A stretch of DNA of 64,000 bases, from positions 324,419 through 388,418 of the forward strand of contig JAFDZP010000002.1 of NCBI GenBank assembly GCA_018266835.1, in the 5' to 3' direction. The position numbers and the translations under genes were made by a program. The first letter of the stretch is position 1. Every line of letters begins with the position of its first letter. Positions 7,149-16,819 of this stretch are shown here, one piece after another. This DNA is from Bacteroidota bacterium (GTDB taxonomy: Bacteria; Bacteroidota; Ignavibacteria; Tepidaquicellales; Tepidaquicellaceae). The notes under the pieces were generated by a model. That model saw only the letters and a program-made list of their open reading frames with translations, did no database searches and was not told where the DNA came from.

Positions 7149-9269
7149 TTATTCTTGCATAATTTTTCTTGATAGAAAAAGTTCAGCGGCAACGAAAACT
7201 AAAGCAAGAATTAAAAAGTATTTCCAGAGCTCAATTCCGAACTTAGCTTCTTTAATTGATTCTTTTACCTGATTAATATCATTAATTACCTTAACATTTT
7301 TAAAGGAGCTTTTAAAATATTTTTCAATTTCTTTTGCATCTTCTTTTGCTAAATTGCTTTCATTTGAATTGAAGTTTAACGCGAAGGAATATTTTGAACT
7401 GGAAGAATCGCTGAAAGAATATACACCCGGCATTGAAGAAAAATTGCTGTAAGGTAAAGCAATATAAGATGAAGTAATAGAAGGCGTATAATTAATTTTG
7501 TTCTTAGCCGGATTTACTGCTGAGCTTACTCTTAAAGACTGATTTAAACTTATCACATTATTCTTTCCTATTGTATAAGCACTTTGATTAACATTTCCTT
7601 GGGAATAAAATATACTTCTCACAATCAACGGAACAAAAATACTTTTCATTGGCAAGTCTGACATCTTATCATTTGCAGATACTGCGCTTAATAAAACTCT
7701 CCCCTGCCCAACATTATTTTCTGTTAAGAAAGGTCTGTTATTCGAAAGCTCAATTAATGTCACATCTTTCTCTCCCGGAGTAATGAAATAAAAACTTTTA
7801 AGCTCGGGAGAATCCAATATAAATTTATCTGAAGTAAAGTTTAATTTTTCATTCTTAAAAATTCCTGAAAGCAGCGGATGCTCAAAATTTACACGGTTAA
7901 ACTTTATTGATTTATTTGAACTTTCATCAGCATTTATATTACCAAGATGCGCAGAGTTTAACTTTGTAAATAAAGTATTATAAGAATTCAAATCAGCATT
8001 TTGTGAAGGGAAAAAGTAAACTGTACCGCCGTTCATTAAATAGTTGGAGAGGCTTTCAATTTCAGCATTTCCAAATTTTTCTATTCCCGATACAAAAACA
8101 ATATTATAATCAGATATTCTGGTTGGTACAGCGCTTTGCTCACTGATTTCAAAAAGATTACTTTTACTTTTTACAGAATCTGAAAGCAATGACGAAGCGG
8201 ATTCTACTGCCAGCTTTATAAACTTAGTATCATTACCTATCAGACCAATCTTAAATTTCTCAGGAATATAAAACGAAAAATAAATTTTATTATCGTATTT
8301 GATTTCATCGTCCTGCGCATTATCTATTGCAAGCTCAATCATTCCCGAATTATTGCCGGACTTCTCCGCTTTAAAAGTCAGCTCAATTTTTTTGTTTTCT
8401 GATGACTGCAGGTCAATAACTTTTTCGCCCTTTAACACAAAACTTGAATCATTTCCTTTGCTGTAAATATTTATTGTTTTATTAGATAGCGCATACTGTG
8501 AAAAATTATGCATGTTAACACTTAATTTAACATCTCTTTCCTGCTCAATAATTGCAGATTCTATTTTAAAATCCTCCAGCGCAACATTGTTTACTTCCCT
8601 CTTCCCGATATTAACTGCAAATAATGAAAAATCCGATTGTGCGCTTAAACTACTTACATCTGAAAAATTATTTTTCTGGAAGTCGGAAATTATGTAAACA
8701 TTTCTATTGAGTGATGAAGATTTGTTCAGCAAGTTTTTTGCAAACTCCAGACTTTGCGGTATATTAAAATCTTTATAAGATATCGATATGTTTTTTATTG
8801 AGTCCTTGTAATTTGTCTGCGTATTTGTCCAGTAAACGGGAGAAGGTTTCCCAAACTCTGATGATGCAATAATTGTAATTTCATCTGAGGGATTCAGAGT
8901 TGAAATAATATCGTTCACTGACACTTTGGATTGCTCAAGGTACTCACCATAAGCATCTTTAGCGGACATGCTGAATGAATTATCAATTATAATTATAGAA
9001 GCGCTTGATGTTGAGCTGTTTCCTGCAGCACTTTTATATACAGGATTTGCGAAAGCAAGAACAAGAAACGTTATTACTAAAATTCTGAAGAGCAGCAATA
9101 AAAGCTGTTTTAGCTTAATCCGTTTCATCTTGGATTTTTGCAGCTCCTTTAAAAACATTAATGTGCTGAACTCAACTTTCTTTAATTTTCTCAGATTAAA
9201 AAAATGTATGATAATCGGGATGGATATGGCAAAAAGGGCGAATAGTATCGATGGATTAAGGAATGTCAT
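7149..9269 (-). CDS. BatA-like membrane protein with von Willebrand factor A domain
   Basis: A 706-residue inner-membrane protein. Residues 1-80 match the BatA N-terminal region: a first helix (SILFALFAISIPIIIHFFNL), a basic loop and a second helix (LLLLLFRILVITFLVLAFA). A VWA domain follows at about 93-230 with the MIDAS motif DNSFSMS. A long extracytoplasmic beta-rich region ends in a final helix (about 684-702). Such proteins are widespread in Bacteroidetes, often near MoxR/Bat genes; none are adjacent here. The function is unproven beyond metal-ion-dependent protein contacts. It is divergent from the thiamine gene. Confidence 0.82.
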   Translation of the reverse strand: MTFLNPSILFALFAISIPIIIHFFNLRKLKKVEFSTLMFLKELQKSKMKRIKLKQLLLLLFRILVITFLVLAFANPVYKSAAGNSSTSSASIIIIDNSFSMSAKDAYGEYLEQSKVSVNDIISTLNPSDEITIIASSEFGKPSPVYWTNTQTNYKDSIKNISISYKDFNIPQSLEFAKNLLNKSSSLNRNVYIISDFQKNNFSDVSSLSAQSDFSLFAVNIGKREVNNVALEDFKIESAIIEQERDVKLSVNMHNFSQYALSNKTINIYSKGNDSSFVLKGEKVIDLQSSENKKIELTFKAEKSGNNSGMIELAIDNAQDDEIKYDNKIYFSFYIPEKFKIGLIGNDTKFIKLAVESASSLLSDSVKSKSNLFEISEQSAVPTRISDYNIVFVSGIEKFGNAEIESLSNYLMNGGTVYFFPSQNADLNSYNTLFTKLNSAHLGNINADESSNKSIKFNRVNFEHPLLSGIFKNEKLNFTSDKFILDSPELKSFYFITPGEKDVTLIELSNNRPFLTENNVGQGRVLLSAVSANDKMSDLPMKSIFVPLIVRSIFYSQGNVNQSAYTIGKNNVISLNQSLRVSSAVNPAKNKINYTPSITSSYIALPYSNFSSMPGVYSFSDSSSSKYSFALNFNSNESNLAKEDAKEIEKYFKSSFKNVKVINDINQVKESIKEAKFGIELWKYFLILALVFVAAELFLSRKIMQE

Positions 9270-9353
9270 TCAGCAATTAAGGCTATAGTATTTGTATTTA
9301 AAAAGTTGTTAATAATAGCAATATTTTGTGCAATATTTACGAAAAAATTTTTA

Positions 9354-9986
9354 ATGAAAGCTGTCATATTTTTAAACGGAAGATTACCAAGCACAAAAAT
9401 CATAAAAAAATTCGTTCATAAAAATACTTTAATTATTGCTGCCGATGGAGGAGCAAATCAAATTAAAGAAATTAAAATCAGCGTTCACGTTATAATCGGT
9501 GACTTAGATTCCATCTCCGATGAAAGCAGAAAATATTTTATACGTAAAAAAACAGAGATAATTAAAATAGAAGAACAGGACTCGACTGATTTTGAAAAAG
9601 CACTTAAGCATTGCCTTAAGAAAAAAATTAAAGAAGTAACTGTCTTCGGCGCAACGGGAATGAGACCTGACCATACATTGAATAATTTCAGCATACTAAA
9701 AAGATTTTATAAAAAACTTAATATATGTCTTATCACTGATGACTTTGCTGCTTTTTATTTGCCTAAGCGTTTCTCCTTTAACTACAAATCCGGAGAAACA
9801 GTTTCATTAGTCCCAATGCCAAGTGCTACAGAAATAAAAACCAAAGGATTGGAATTTCCTCTTAATAATGAGACTCTTGAGTTTGGCAAACGGGAGGGAG
9901 CGCTTAATAAATCTAATTCGGATAAAGTCAGTATAAGTTTCAAAGAGGGCGACATGCTTATTTTCAGAAAACATTTTCTAGCATAA
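9354..9986 (+). CDS. thiN: Thiamine pyrophosphokinase
   Basis: A 210-residue enzyme that transfers pyrophosphate from ATP to thiamine to give thiamine diphosphate in the cytoplasm. Family motifs are in order: AADGGANQ (29-36), IGDLDS (48-53), the Asp-rich DSTDFEKAL (76-84), and GATGMRPDHTLNN (99-111). The ATG at 9354 is preferred to an in-frame TTG at 9306, because homologues start directly with the first beta strand (KAVIFLNG). A sodium:solute symporter gene starts 5 bases after the stop, which suggests coupling of uptake and phosphorylation. No TPP riboswitch is apparent in the short upstream space. Confidence 0.88.
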   Translation: MKAVIFLNGRLPSTKIIKKFVHKNTLIIAADGGANQIKEIKISVHVIIGDLDSISDESRKYFIRKKTEIIKIEEQDSTDFEKALKHCLKKKIKEVTVFGATGMRPDHTLNNFSILKRFYKKLNICLITDDFAAFYLPKRFSFNYKSGETVSLVPMPSATEIKTKGLEFPLNNETLEFGKREGALNKSNSDKVSISFKEGDMLIFRKHFLA

Positions 9987-9991
9987 ACTTA

Positions 9992-11398
9992 TTGAGAGTT
10001 TCATTTTCCATATACGATTACGCAGTTATAATTTTATACTTTGCAATTTCAATTGTAATAGGGTTAAGAGTAAAATCGGCCGATAAAACAAATGAAGGAT
10101 ATCTTGTTGCAAGCAGAAGAATTACTCTGCCTGCATTTGTTGCCACGCTTGTTTCAACTTTTTACGGGGGGATTTTAGGTGTAGGAGAGTTCACTTACAA
10201 CTACGGCTTTTCAAGCTGGATAATGAATGCCTTCCCCTATTATTTTTTTATTACGATATTTGCATTTTTCTTAGCTAAGAAAATCAGAAAGAGTTCTTTA
10301 TATACAATACCGGATAAACTTGATTTGGTTTACGGGAAGGAAGTCAGTATACTAGGAGCGTTCCTTGTTTTTCTGTTGGTAACTCCTGCGCCATATCTGC
10401 TTATGCTTGGAATAATATTACAGGTGATAACGGGATGGTCAATACAAGTTTCTATTTTAGTCTGTCTTTTACTATCAATAGTTTATTTATTCAAAGGCGG
10501 ATTAAAGGCAGATGTAAACGTGAACATATTTGAGTTTGTAATGATGTATGTCGGCTTTGCAGTTATATTACCGTTTTGTTTTTCTAAGATAGGAGGCTTT
10601 GGAGTTCTGGCAGATAAATTGCCTGCGGGGCATTTAACTCTTACAGGCGATAATTCATTATCGTATATCTTAGTCTGGTTTTTAATAGGCTCATGGTCAT
10701 TGGTTGATCCGACTTTTCACCAGAGATGTTATGCTGCTGAGTCGCAATCTACTGCAAAGAAAGGTGTTCTGATCTCATTAATGTTTTGGTTTATATTTGA
10801 TTTTTTTACAATAACAGTCGGGCTTTATGCAAGAGTATTTTTGCCCGATTTAAAAGAGCCGCCGATGGCTTATCCGTTACTGGCAGATTCTATTTTGCCT
10901 ATAATTATAAAAGGAGTTTTCTTTACGGGAATGATTGCAACAGTGATGTCAACTTTACATTCGTATATTTTTGTATCGGCAACTACATTTGGCAATGACA
11001 TTGTTTCAAGAATAAGAAATCAGAAGGATGTGCTTAATAGGTTTTCAAAAATCGGTATTATAGTAACGGCAATTATTTCATTAATAATTTCATTTTACTT
11101 TCCTTCAGTGGTACAGATATGGTATTTAATCGGAACTTTATGTATTCCTCCGTTATTAATAAGTATAATAACTTCATATTTTGAAAAGCTTCAGGTAAAA
11201 TCATTTTATATTTTCAGTTCGATGCTGGCTTCATTTATTATTTCACTGTCTTCATTTCTAATAGGTCAATTTAACATGGTGGACGGAAATCCCGTATATC
11301 CGAACGGATGGGAGCCGATGTACCCCGGTTTAATTGCCGGTCTTGGAATTTATTTTATAGGATTGTTAGGAAAGAATTTAAACAAAGCAAAAGTTTAA
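9992..11398 (+). CDS. Sodium:solute symporter family transporter
   Basis: A 468-residue protein with about 12-13 transmembrane helices. The N-terminus has typical SSS features: YAVIILYFAISIVIGL, then EGYLVASRRITLPAFVAT and STFYGGILGVGEFTYNYGF. A conserved mid-segment (LVWFLIGSWSLVDPTFHQRC) also fits the family. The TTG start sits 5 bases after the thiamine pyrophosphokinase stop, and the next gene begins on the base after this stop, so the three form a tight operon. The context makes thiamine or a precursor a reasonable guess for the substrate; the sequence does not show it. Confidence 0.85.
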   Translation: MRVSFSIYDYAVIILYFAISIVIGLRVKSADKTNEGYLVASRRITLPAFVATLVSTFYGGILGVGEFTYNYGFSSWIMNAFPYYFFITIFAFFLAKKIRKSSLYTIPDKLDLVYGKEVSILGAFLVFLLVTPAPYLLMLGIILQVITGWSIQVSILVCLLLSIVYLFKGGLKADVNVNIFEFVMMYVGFAVILPFCFSKIGGFGVLADKLPAGHLTLTGDNSLSYILVWFLIGSWSLVDPTFHQRCYAAESQSTAKKGVLISLMFWFIFDFFTITVGLYARVFLPDLKEPPMAYPLLADSILPIIIKGVFFTGMIATVMSTLHSYIFVSATTFGNDIVSRIRNQKDVLNRFSKIGIIVTAIISLIISFYFPSVVQIWYLIGTLCIPPLLISIITSYFEKLQVKSFYIFSSMLASFIISLSSFLIGQFNMVDGNPVYPNGWEPMYPGLIAGLGIYFIGLLGKNLNKAKV

Positions 11399-14155
11399 TT
11401 GAGAAAGTCATTTATCAAAATATTAATTGTAATTTTTTATATAATCTTGCCTGCAATTTGTTTTGCGCAGGGAGTTCAAATAACTGATACATTAAAATTA
11501 GATTACAGAACTAAAGAATCATTAGATACAAACTTATTTAATGTATTCCCAAAGAAAGTAAATAAAACGAAGGTCGGGTTAGTATTAAGCGGCGGAGGCG
11601 CAAGAGGAATTTCTCAGCTTGGAGTAATGAGTGTGCTTGATGAGAACAATATTGATATTGACCAGATAACGGGAACAAGTATAGGCGGTGTAACAGGAGG
11701 ATTATATGCTACGGGTTACGCACCTAAAGATATAAAAGAAATTTTCAAAAATGTTGACTGGGTAACTACATTAAGCCTTACTGATAAATATCAGAGGCAG
11801 TATTTATTCTTAGACCAGAAATATATTCAGGATAAAAGTCTGATTTCAATTTCAATAGACGGGTTTACCCCCACATTGCCCTCATCTCTTTCTTCGGGGC
11901 AAAAGCTGACGGAACTGATAAACATTCTGATGCTGAATGCGAAATATCATCCGAGAAAAAATTTCAAGGACTTGAAAATCCCGTTGGCTGTGGTTGCAAC
12001 AGATTTTGACAAAGGTGAAAAAGTGGTTCTGACAGAGGGAAATTTAAGTGAAAGCATAAAGGCTTCTTTCACTTTTCCTCTGTTGTATTCTTCAATAAAT
12101 ATTAAGGGCAAGAATTTGGTAGACGGAGGTTTGACTGCAAATATTCCGGTAAGCGTTTCAAAAGAGTTAGGTGCTGATTATACTATTACTGTGAATTCGA
12201 CCAGCCCGTTAAGAAAAAGAGAGGAGATAACAAATCCGTTATACACTGCAGACCACATACTTTCTATTACAATGAATCAGCTGAATAATTCTCAGCTGCA
12301 GAATTCTAATATTGTTATCACTCCTGAAATAACAGGAACCTCAACATTCGATTTTGATAAGATAGATTATTTATATGAACAGGGAAGAATAGCCGCTCAA
12401 CAGCAGGTTGGAAAAATTATAGAGGGAATTGACTCTGCTGAAATTGCATCATCAAAGTACTTCAATAATTTTCTCATTAATCCCACATCGAAAATAACTT
12501 TAATTGGTGAGCTGCCTGCTAATTTGAATTTTTCAAATGTCATATCAAGTTTTAAAGACTATAAGTTTGTACGATACACTGAAATTGAACATAAATTGAA
12601 AATGCTCTATAGGACAGGATATTTCAGCAGCATTGATGCTCAAATAACAGGAGAACCTACGGGGGCAGTAATAAACTTTGTTGCGCATACAAATGATGTA
12701 CTTGAAAATGTTATCTCAAATAGTTCATATCCTCAGATAACAAATATTATTAATGATTTCAGAATTCTGAATAAGAACTCAACTTTAAATCTTAATGACT
12801 GTCATAAATTTTACGAAAAACTTTTGCAGGCATTAAGAGATAATAACCTGAGTCTCGTTGAAATTGAAAAATTTTATTTTAATCATTCTACCAAAACTCT
12901 TGAGATATATTTTTCAGACGGTAAAATTAACAATCTGGAAATCACAGGTAACGTAAAATCAAATGAAAATTTAATTCTTCGTGAACTCTCATTTGATAAA
13001 GAAGAAGTATTAAGCAAGGATAATCTGGAAAACTCTCTTAAAAATATTATCGGAACAAATTTGTTCAGACAGGTTAGCTTTGATTTTGAATATAACAAAA
13101 AGAAGTACCAGCCCGACTTAATGATAAGAGTTGTTGAAAGAAGCTCAAGAAATATCAGAATTTCGGGAAGAGTAGATAACGAAAGAAATCTTCAGGGATT
13201 TTTTGATATAAGAGATGAAAACTTGTTTGGAACGGGCTTAGAAACAGGAGCATATTTTGCGGGTGGATTAAGGAATCAGTATTTTGAATTTGAATTCAAA
13301 TCAAATCAGCTGTTCAAGTCTCCGCTTACATATGATTTATCATATTATACCGGTTTTAAAAACCTTTACGAATATAAAACTATTATAGATAAAGACAACG
13401 ATACCTACGATAGAACTCAACTCGGAGAATACAGAAATAAAAAGACAGGATACAGTATTCTTGTTGGTCTTCAGGTTGAAAAATTAGGGACAGTTTACGG
13501 GCAGTTAGGTTTTGAATATCTGGCAGCAGTAAGTTTAACTCCAACCAATATGCTGAGGGAGGAATATAATACATTGAAGTTGAAGTTCGGAGGCAATTTC
13601 GATACGCGTGATGTGTTTCCGTATTCTACAAACGGCTCGCTTATTAATTTCTTTTACGAGACATCTCAAAACAGACTAGGCGCTGATATCAGCTACTCTA
13701 AAATATTTTTGAATTACGATTCATATTTTCCTTTAGGAAGGCTGCACACATTAAGACCGAGATTTATTTTCGGTTCAGCTGATAATACTACTCCGCAGCC
13801 GGAGTTTTTTACAATCGGAGGAGAAGATTCTTTCTATGGAATGGTTGAGGACGAAAATACAGGAAGACAGATTTTTGAGTTCTCTTTAGAATACAGATTC
13901 AAATCTCCCTATAAATTTTTCTTTGATACGTATTTTAAAACCAGATATGATTTAGGCAGGGTCTGGGATAATACAACAGATGTAAAGTTTAAAGACTTAC
14001 GTCACGGTATTGGAGCATCAATATGTTTTGATACACCTGTCGGAGAGTCCAGTTTCTCAGTCGGAAAAACGTTTCTGATTCAGAAAGGATTGACTCAGGA
14101 TTCGTTTATTTTCGGTCCTTATACATATTATTTTTCTATTGGTTATAAATTCTAA
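11399..14155 (+). CDS. Patatin-like phospholipase fused to Omp85-type barrel
   Basis: A 918-residue outer-membrane protein. A signal peptide (1-24) precedes a patatin domain (about 55-265) with the oxyanion loop SGGGARG, the nucleophile elbow GTSIGG and the catalytic Asp in VDGGLTANIPV. Then come one or more POTRA-like segments (about 365-570) and a 16-strand-type BamA-like barrel to the C-terminus (last residues YYFSIGYKF). This matches the PlpD-like type of patatin autotransporter. The Ser-Asp dyad looks intact. The TTG start follows the symporter stop with no gap. It probably hydrolyses lipids at the cell surface or periplasm. Confidence 0.88.
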   Translation: MRKSFIKILIVIFYIILPAICFAQGVQITDTLKLDYRTKESLDTNLFNVFPKKVNKTKVGLVLSGGGARGISQLGVMSVLDENNIDIDQITGTSIGGVTGGLYATGYAPKDIKEIFKNVDWVTTLSLTDKYQRQYLFLDQKYIQDKSLISISIDGFTPTLPSSLSSGQKLTELINILMLNAKYHPRKNFKDLKIPLAVVATDFDKGEKVVLTEGNLSESIKASFTFPLLYSSINIKGKNLVDGGLTANIPVSVSKELGADYTITVNSTSPLRKREEITNPLYTADHILSITMNQLNNSQLQNSNIVITPEITGTSTFDFDKIDYLYEQGRIAAQQQVGKIIEGIDSAEIASSKYFNNFLINPTSKITLIGELPANLNFSNVISSFKDYKFVRYTEIEHKLKMLYRTGYFSSIDAQITGEPTGAVINFVAHTNDVLENVISNSSYPQITNIINDFRILNKNSTLNLNDCHKFYEKLLQALRDNNLSLVEIEKFYFNHSTKTLEIYFSDGKINNLEITGNVKSNENLILRELSFDKEEVLSKDNLENSLKNIIGTNLFRQVSFDFEYNKKKYQPDLMIRVVERSSRNIRISGRVDNERNLQGFFDIRDENLFGTGLETGAYFAGGLRNQYFEFEFKSNQLFKSPLTYDLSYYTGFKNLYEYKTIIDKDNDTYDRTQLGEYRNKKTGYSILVGLQVEKLGTVYGQLGFEYLAAVSLTPTNMLREEYNTLKLKFGGNFDTRDVFPYSTNGSLINFFYETSQNRLGADISYSKIFLNYDSYFPLGRLHTLRPRFIFGSADNTTPQPEFFTIGGEDSFYGMVEDENTGRQIFEFSLEYRFKSPYKFFFDTYFKTRYDLGRVWDNTTDVKFKDLRHGIGASICFDTPVGESSFSVGKTFLIQKGLTQDSFIFGPYTYYFSIGYKF

Positions 14156-14252
14156 TATTCCCCTCGTTTATTCTTCCAAATATGAAGTTCTTTTTACAAC
14201 TTAAATAGTTAATTTTCGTATTAACTACCAACAATTCATTATAAAAAACTGA

Positions 14253-16763
14253 ATGCTCTCCGGTAAGCTTTCTGAAAATACCGTAAGAACTGCGCTTATA
14301 TTAATTACAACTTATTTTGTAATTATGTTTGGCGCAATTATCTTAAAAGCTTATGTGAATCCTCTGGGTATAGATGATTCCGTGAAATCCTATGTCGAAG
14401 ACGGAAAATATGCCGGTATGTTTTATTTTTACAAAGTTGAAAAAGGCGGGGCATGTGACCAGGCAGGAATTAAACCGGGAGATTTACTTTTAGCAATTAA
14501 CGGTCAGAGAATTACTGAAATATTTCAAGACCAGTACATACTTAACAGTCTAAAAGCAAACGAAATAGCAGAATATAGTATTATACGAAACGACCAGGAG
14601 TTCAAGATAAATGTTAAAGTAAGAAAATACTTCCATCTTTTATTTTATATTTTTTCACTTTTAGGCCTTCTTTTTTTAGTCATAGGGTTTTTAGTAGGGT
14701 ACTCAACTCCAAAGGAGAAGACTTCCCTGCTCTTCTATTCACTCGGGATGTGCTGTTCTTTAGGTTTTTTAATTTACGGCGGAGTGCAGCTATATGTAAA
14801 AACTAACTCATTCCTTTTTTATAATTGTTTCTTTTTCTCTTTGCTGTTCCTTCCTATATTCGTGCATTTTATTGCAAGTTACCCTATTGAATATTCGTAC
14901 CGTTTCAGGAAGCCTTTGCTTGTATTAAATTATCTTTTCATTTTCATTCTTCAGATTTTATTAAATCTGAATTATGCATATAACTACATTGATTTACCTT
15001 CTTTGTTTTATCAGTTCATACAATATATAAATCTGATTTATATCATTGCTGCTCTATTATTGTTTATAAGGTCATTTATAAAAGTTAAAGAGCCTCTGCT
15101 AAAGCAATCGTTAAAAACAATTTTATATGGATTTATTATAGGAGGTTTCGGCTTTATATATTATTTTGTTCTGCTCTCATTTATTTACGGAACAGATAAC
15201 GCTTACAATACAATTTTAAGAATTCCCGCAATTGCTGTGCTTGCCATACCAATTTCTCTTGGATATTCAATATTCAAATACAGAATTCTTGAAACCGAAT
15301 TTATAATTAAAAAGAGTTTAGTATTTGGAATTGTAACGGCTTTCATAGTCGGATTTTATCTGCTGATAGTATTTCTCATTGATAGTTTTGTTACAGTTTA
15401 TTTTAATACCAACAAGCAGATTTTAACAATAACTGTAGTTATTATCATTACTTTCACTTTTGATTTTGTTAATAAAAAAGCAAAGGAATTTGTAGATAAA
15501 AAACTTTACCGCGAAAGATATAATTACAGACAGTCACTGTTAGAGTTTACTACTGAAATTCAGTATCTGCCAAACATTAAACAGATAATTGAAATATTTG
15601 CGCGTATTGTAAAAAGGTCGATGGGTGTGAAAAGAATGGATATTGTGATTAAAAATCTTGATTATTTTCAGCTACTTCAGGAAACAAATTACAAGCAGGA
15701 CAGACAATTCATTGATGAAGATGATGATATAAGCACAACATATTTGAAATTATTTGATAAGGATAAAAAGTCCAAACTGCTTTACGCAGCACAAATACAG
15801 GAACTGAATCTTGACGAGACCGATAAAAAAGTTATTGCCGAAAACGGAATTGTTCTTACAATACCTTTAGTATACGATGATAATCTTATTGGAGCTTTGA
15901 ACTTCGGACCTAAAGATTCCGGCAAAGCTTATTCTGATGAAGATATAGATTTGCTTGAAACTCTTTCTTCACACTGCGCAGTAGCATTTGAGAACTCAAG
16001 GTTATTGAGAGAAGAATTGGAGAAGAAAAAATTGGATGAAGAGCTTTCAATTGCAAAAAATATTCAGGCAGGACTTCTTCCAAAGCTTAATAAAAAAATT
16101 GAAGGCTTGGATATAAGCGGGATATCAATTCCTGCAAAAGAAATCGGCGGAGATTTTTATGACTGTATTGAAATGGGAGATGACAGATATTTAATAGTGA
16201 TAGGCGATGTATCAGGAAAGGGTATTCCTGCAGCTATTTACATGGCGAAAATACAAGCAATGATTCAATATGCATCGGGAATTTATTCTACTCCTTCTGA
16301 AATTTTGAAAGAAGTAAACAATTTGATTTACGACGATATGGACAGGAAATCATTTGTTACAATTGAACTTGCAATATTTGATTTAAAGAATGAGAAAGTG
16401 AATATCTGCAGAGCAGGACATAATCCTTCTATATCAGTGAAAAAAGATTCAATCAATTTTATTACAAATACCGGTATTGGCATTGGATTAGATAAGGAAA
16501 AAATCTTTAATGAAAACCTTACAGAGAGCGAGCTTAAAATTGTAAATGGTGAAATATATGTATTCTACACTGACGGACTGACTGAGGCATTTGATGAAAA
16601 AAGAGAACTTTATTCACAAAAAAGATTATTCGAAATTCTTGGAAAGAACAAGGAACTGCCGGCTAATGAAATTACTAAACAATGTATAGACGATATTATA
16701 TTATTTAGAGGAAGTGCCGAACAAAACGATGATATTACATTACTTGTTGTCAAAACTTCTTAA
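14253..16763 (+). CDS. PDZ, multi-TM, GAF and PP2C (SpoIIE-type) serine phosphatase, copy 1
   Basis: An 836-residue membrane phosphatase. An N-terminal helix (about 13-32) is followed by an extracytoplasmic PDZ domain (about 50-125; AGIKPGDLLLAINGQRI) and eight or nine more helices (about 128-405). A GAF domain (about 425-585) and a helical linker lead to a PPM/SpoIIE catalytic domain (about 610-836). Metal-site motifs are present: GGDFYD, DVSGKGIPAA, FYTDGLTEA and QNDDITLLV. Such proteins usually dephosphorylate anti-anti-sigma factors of the STAS type; no STAS or anti-sigma kinase gene is next door. The next gene is a paralogue of the same design. Confidence 0.88.
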   Translation: MLSGKLSENTVRTALILITTYFVIMFGAIILKAYVNPLGIDDSVKSYVEDGKYAGMFYFYKVEKGGACDQAGIKPGDLLLAINGQRITEIFQDQYILNSLKANEIAEYSIIRNDQEFKINVKVRKYFHLLFYIFSLLGLLFLVIGFLVGYSTPKEKTSLLFYSLGMCCSLGFLIYGGVQLYVKTNSFLFYNCFFFSLLFLPIFVHFIASYPIEYSYRFRKPLLVLNYLFIFILQILLNLNYAYNYIDLPSLFYQFIQYINLIYIIAALLLFIRSFIKVKEPLLKQSLKTILYGFIIGGFGFIYYFVLLSFIYGTDNAYNTILRIPAIAVLAIPISLGYSIFKYRILETEFIIKKSLVFGIVTAFIVGFYLLIVFLIDSFVTVYFNTNKQILTITVVIIITFTFDFVNKKAKEFVDKKLYRERYNYRQSLLEFTTEIQYLPNIKQIIEIFARIVKRSMGVKRMDIVIKNLDYFQLLQETNYKQDRQFIDEDDDISTTYLKLFDKDKKSKLLYAAQIQELNLDETDKKVIAENGIVLTIPLVYDDNLIGALNFGPKDSGKAYSDEDIDLLETLSSHCAVAFENSRLLREELEKKKLDEELSIAKNIQAGLLPKLNKKIEGLDISGISIPAKEIGGDFYDCIEMGDDRYLIVIGDVSGKGIPAAIYMAKIQAMIQYASGIYSTPSEILKEVNNLIYDDMDRKSFVTIELAIFDLKNEKVNICRAGHNPSISVKKDSINFITNTGIGIGLDKEKIFNENLTESELKIVNGEIYVFYTDGLTEAFDEKRELYSQKRLFEILGKNKELPANEITKQCIDDIILFRGSAEQNDDITLLVVKTS

Positions 16764-16819
16764 GCATTTTAGTGTAACCTTTTTGGTTTTATAATGTATA
16801 TTAAGAGTATAAATTTCTT

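Noticed and set aside
7061-7192. Longer start for the SnoaL-like gene at 7192
   Set aside because: The extra 44 residues are low-complexity and overlap the neighbouring gene's end; the ATG at 7060 starts directly at the first conserved helix.
9306-9353. TTG start for thiamine pyrophosphokinase at 9306
   Set aside because: It adds 16 hydrophobic residues not expected in this soluble enzyme; the ATG at 9354 starts at the first conserved strand.
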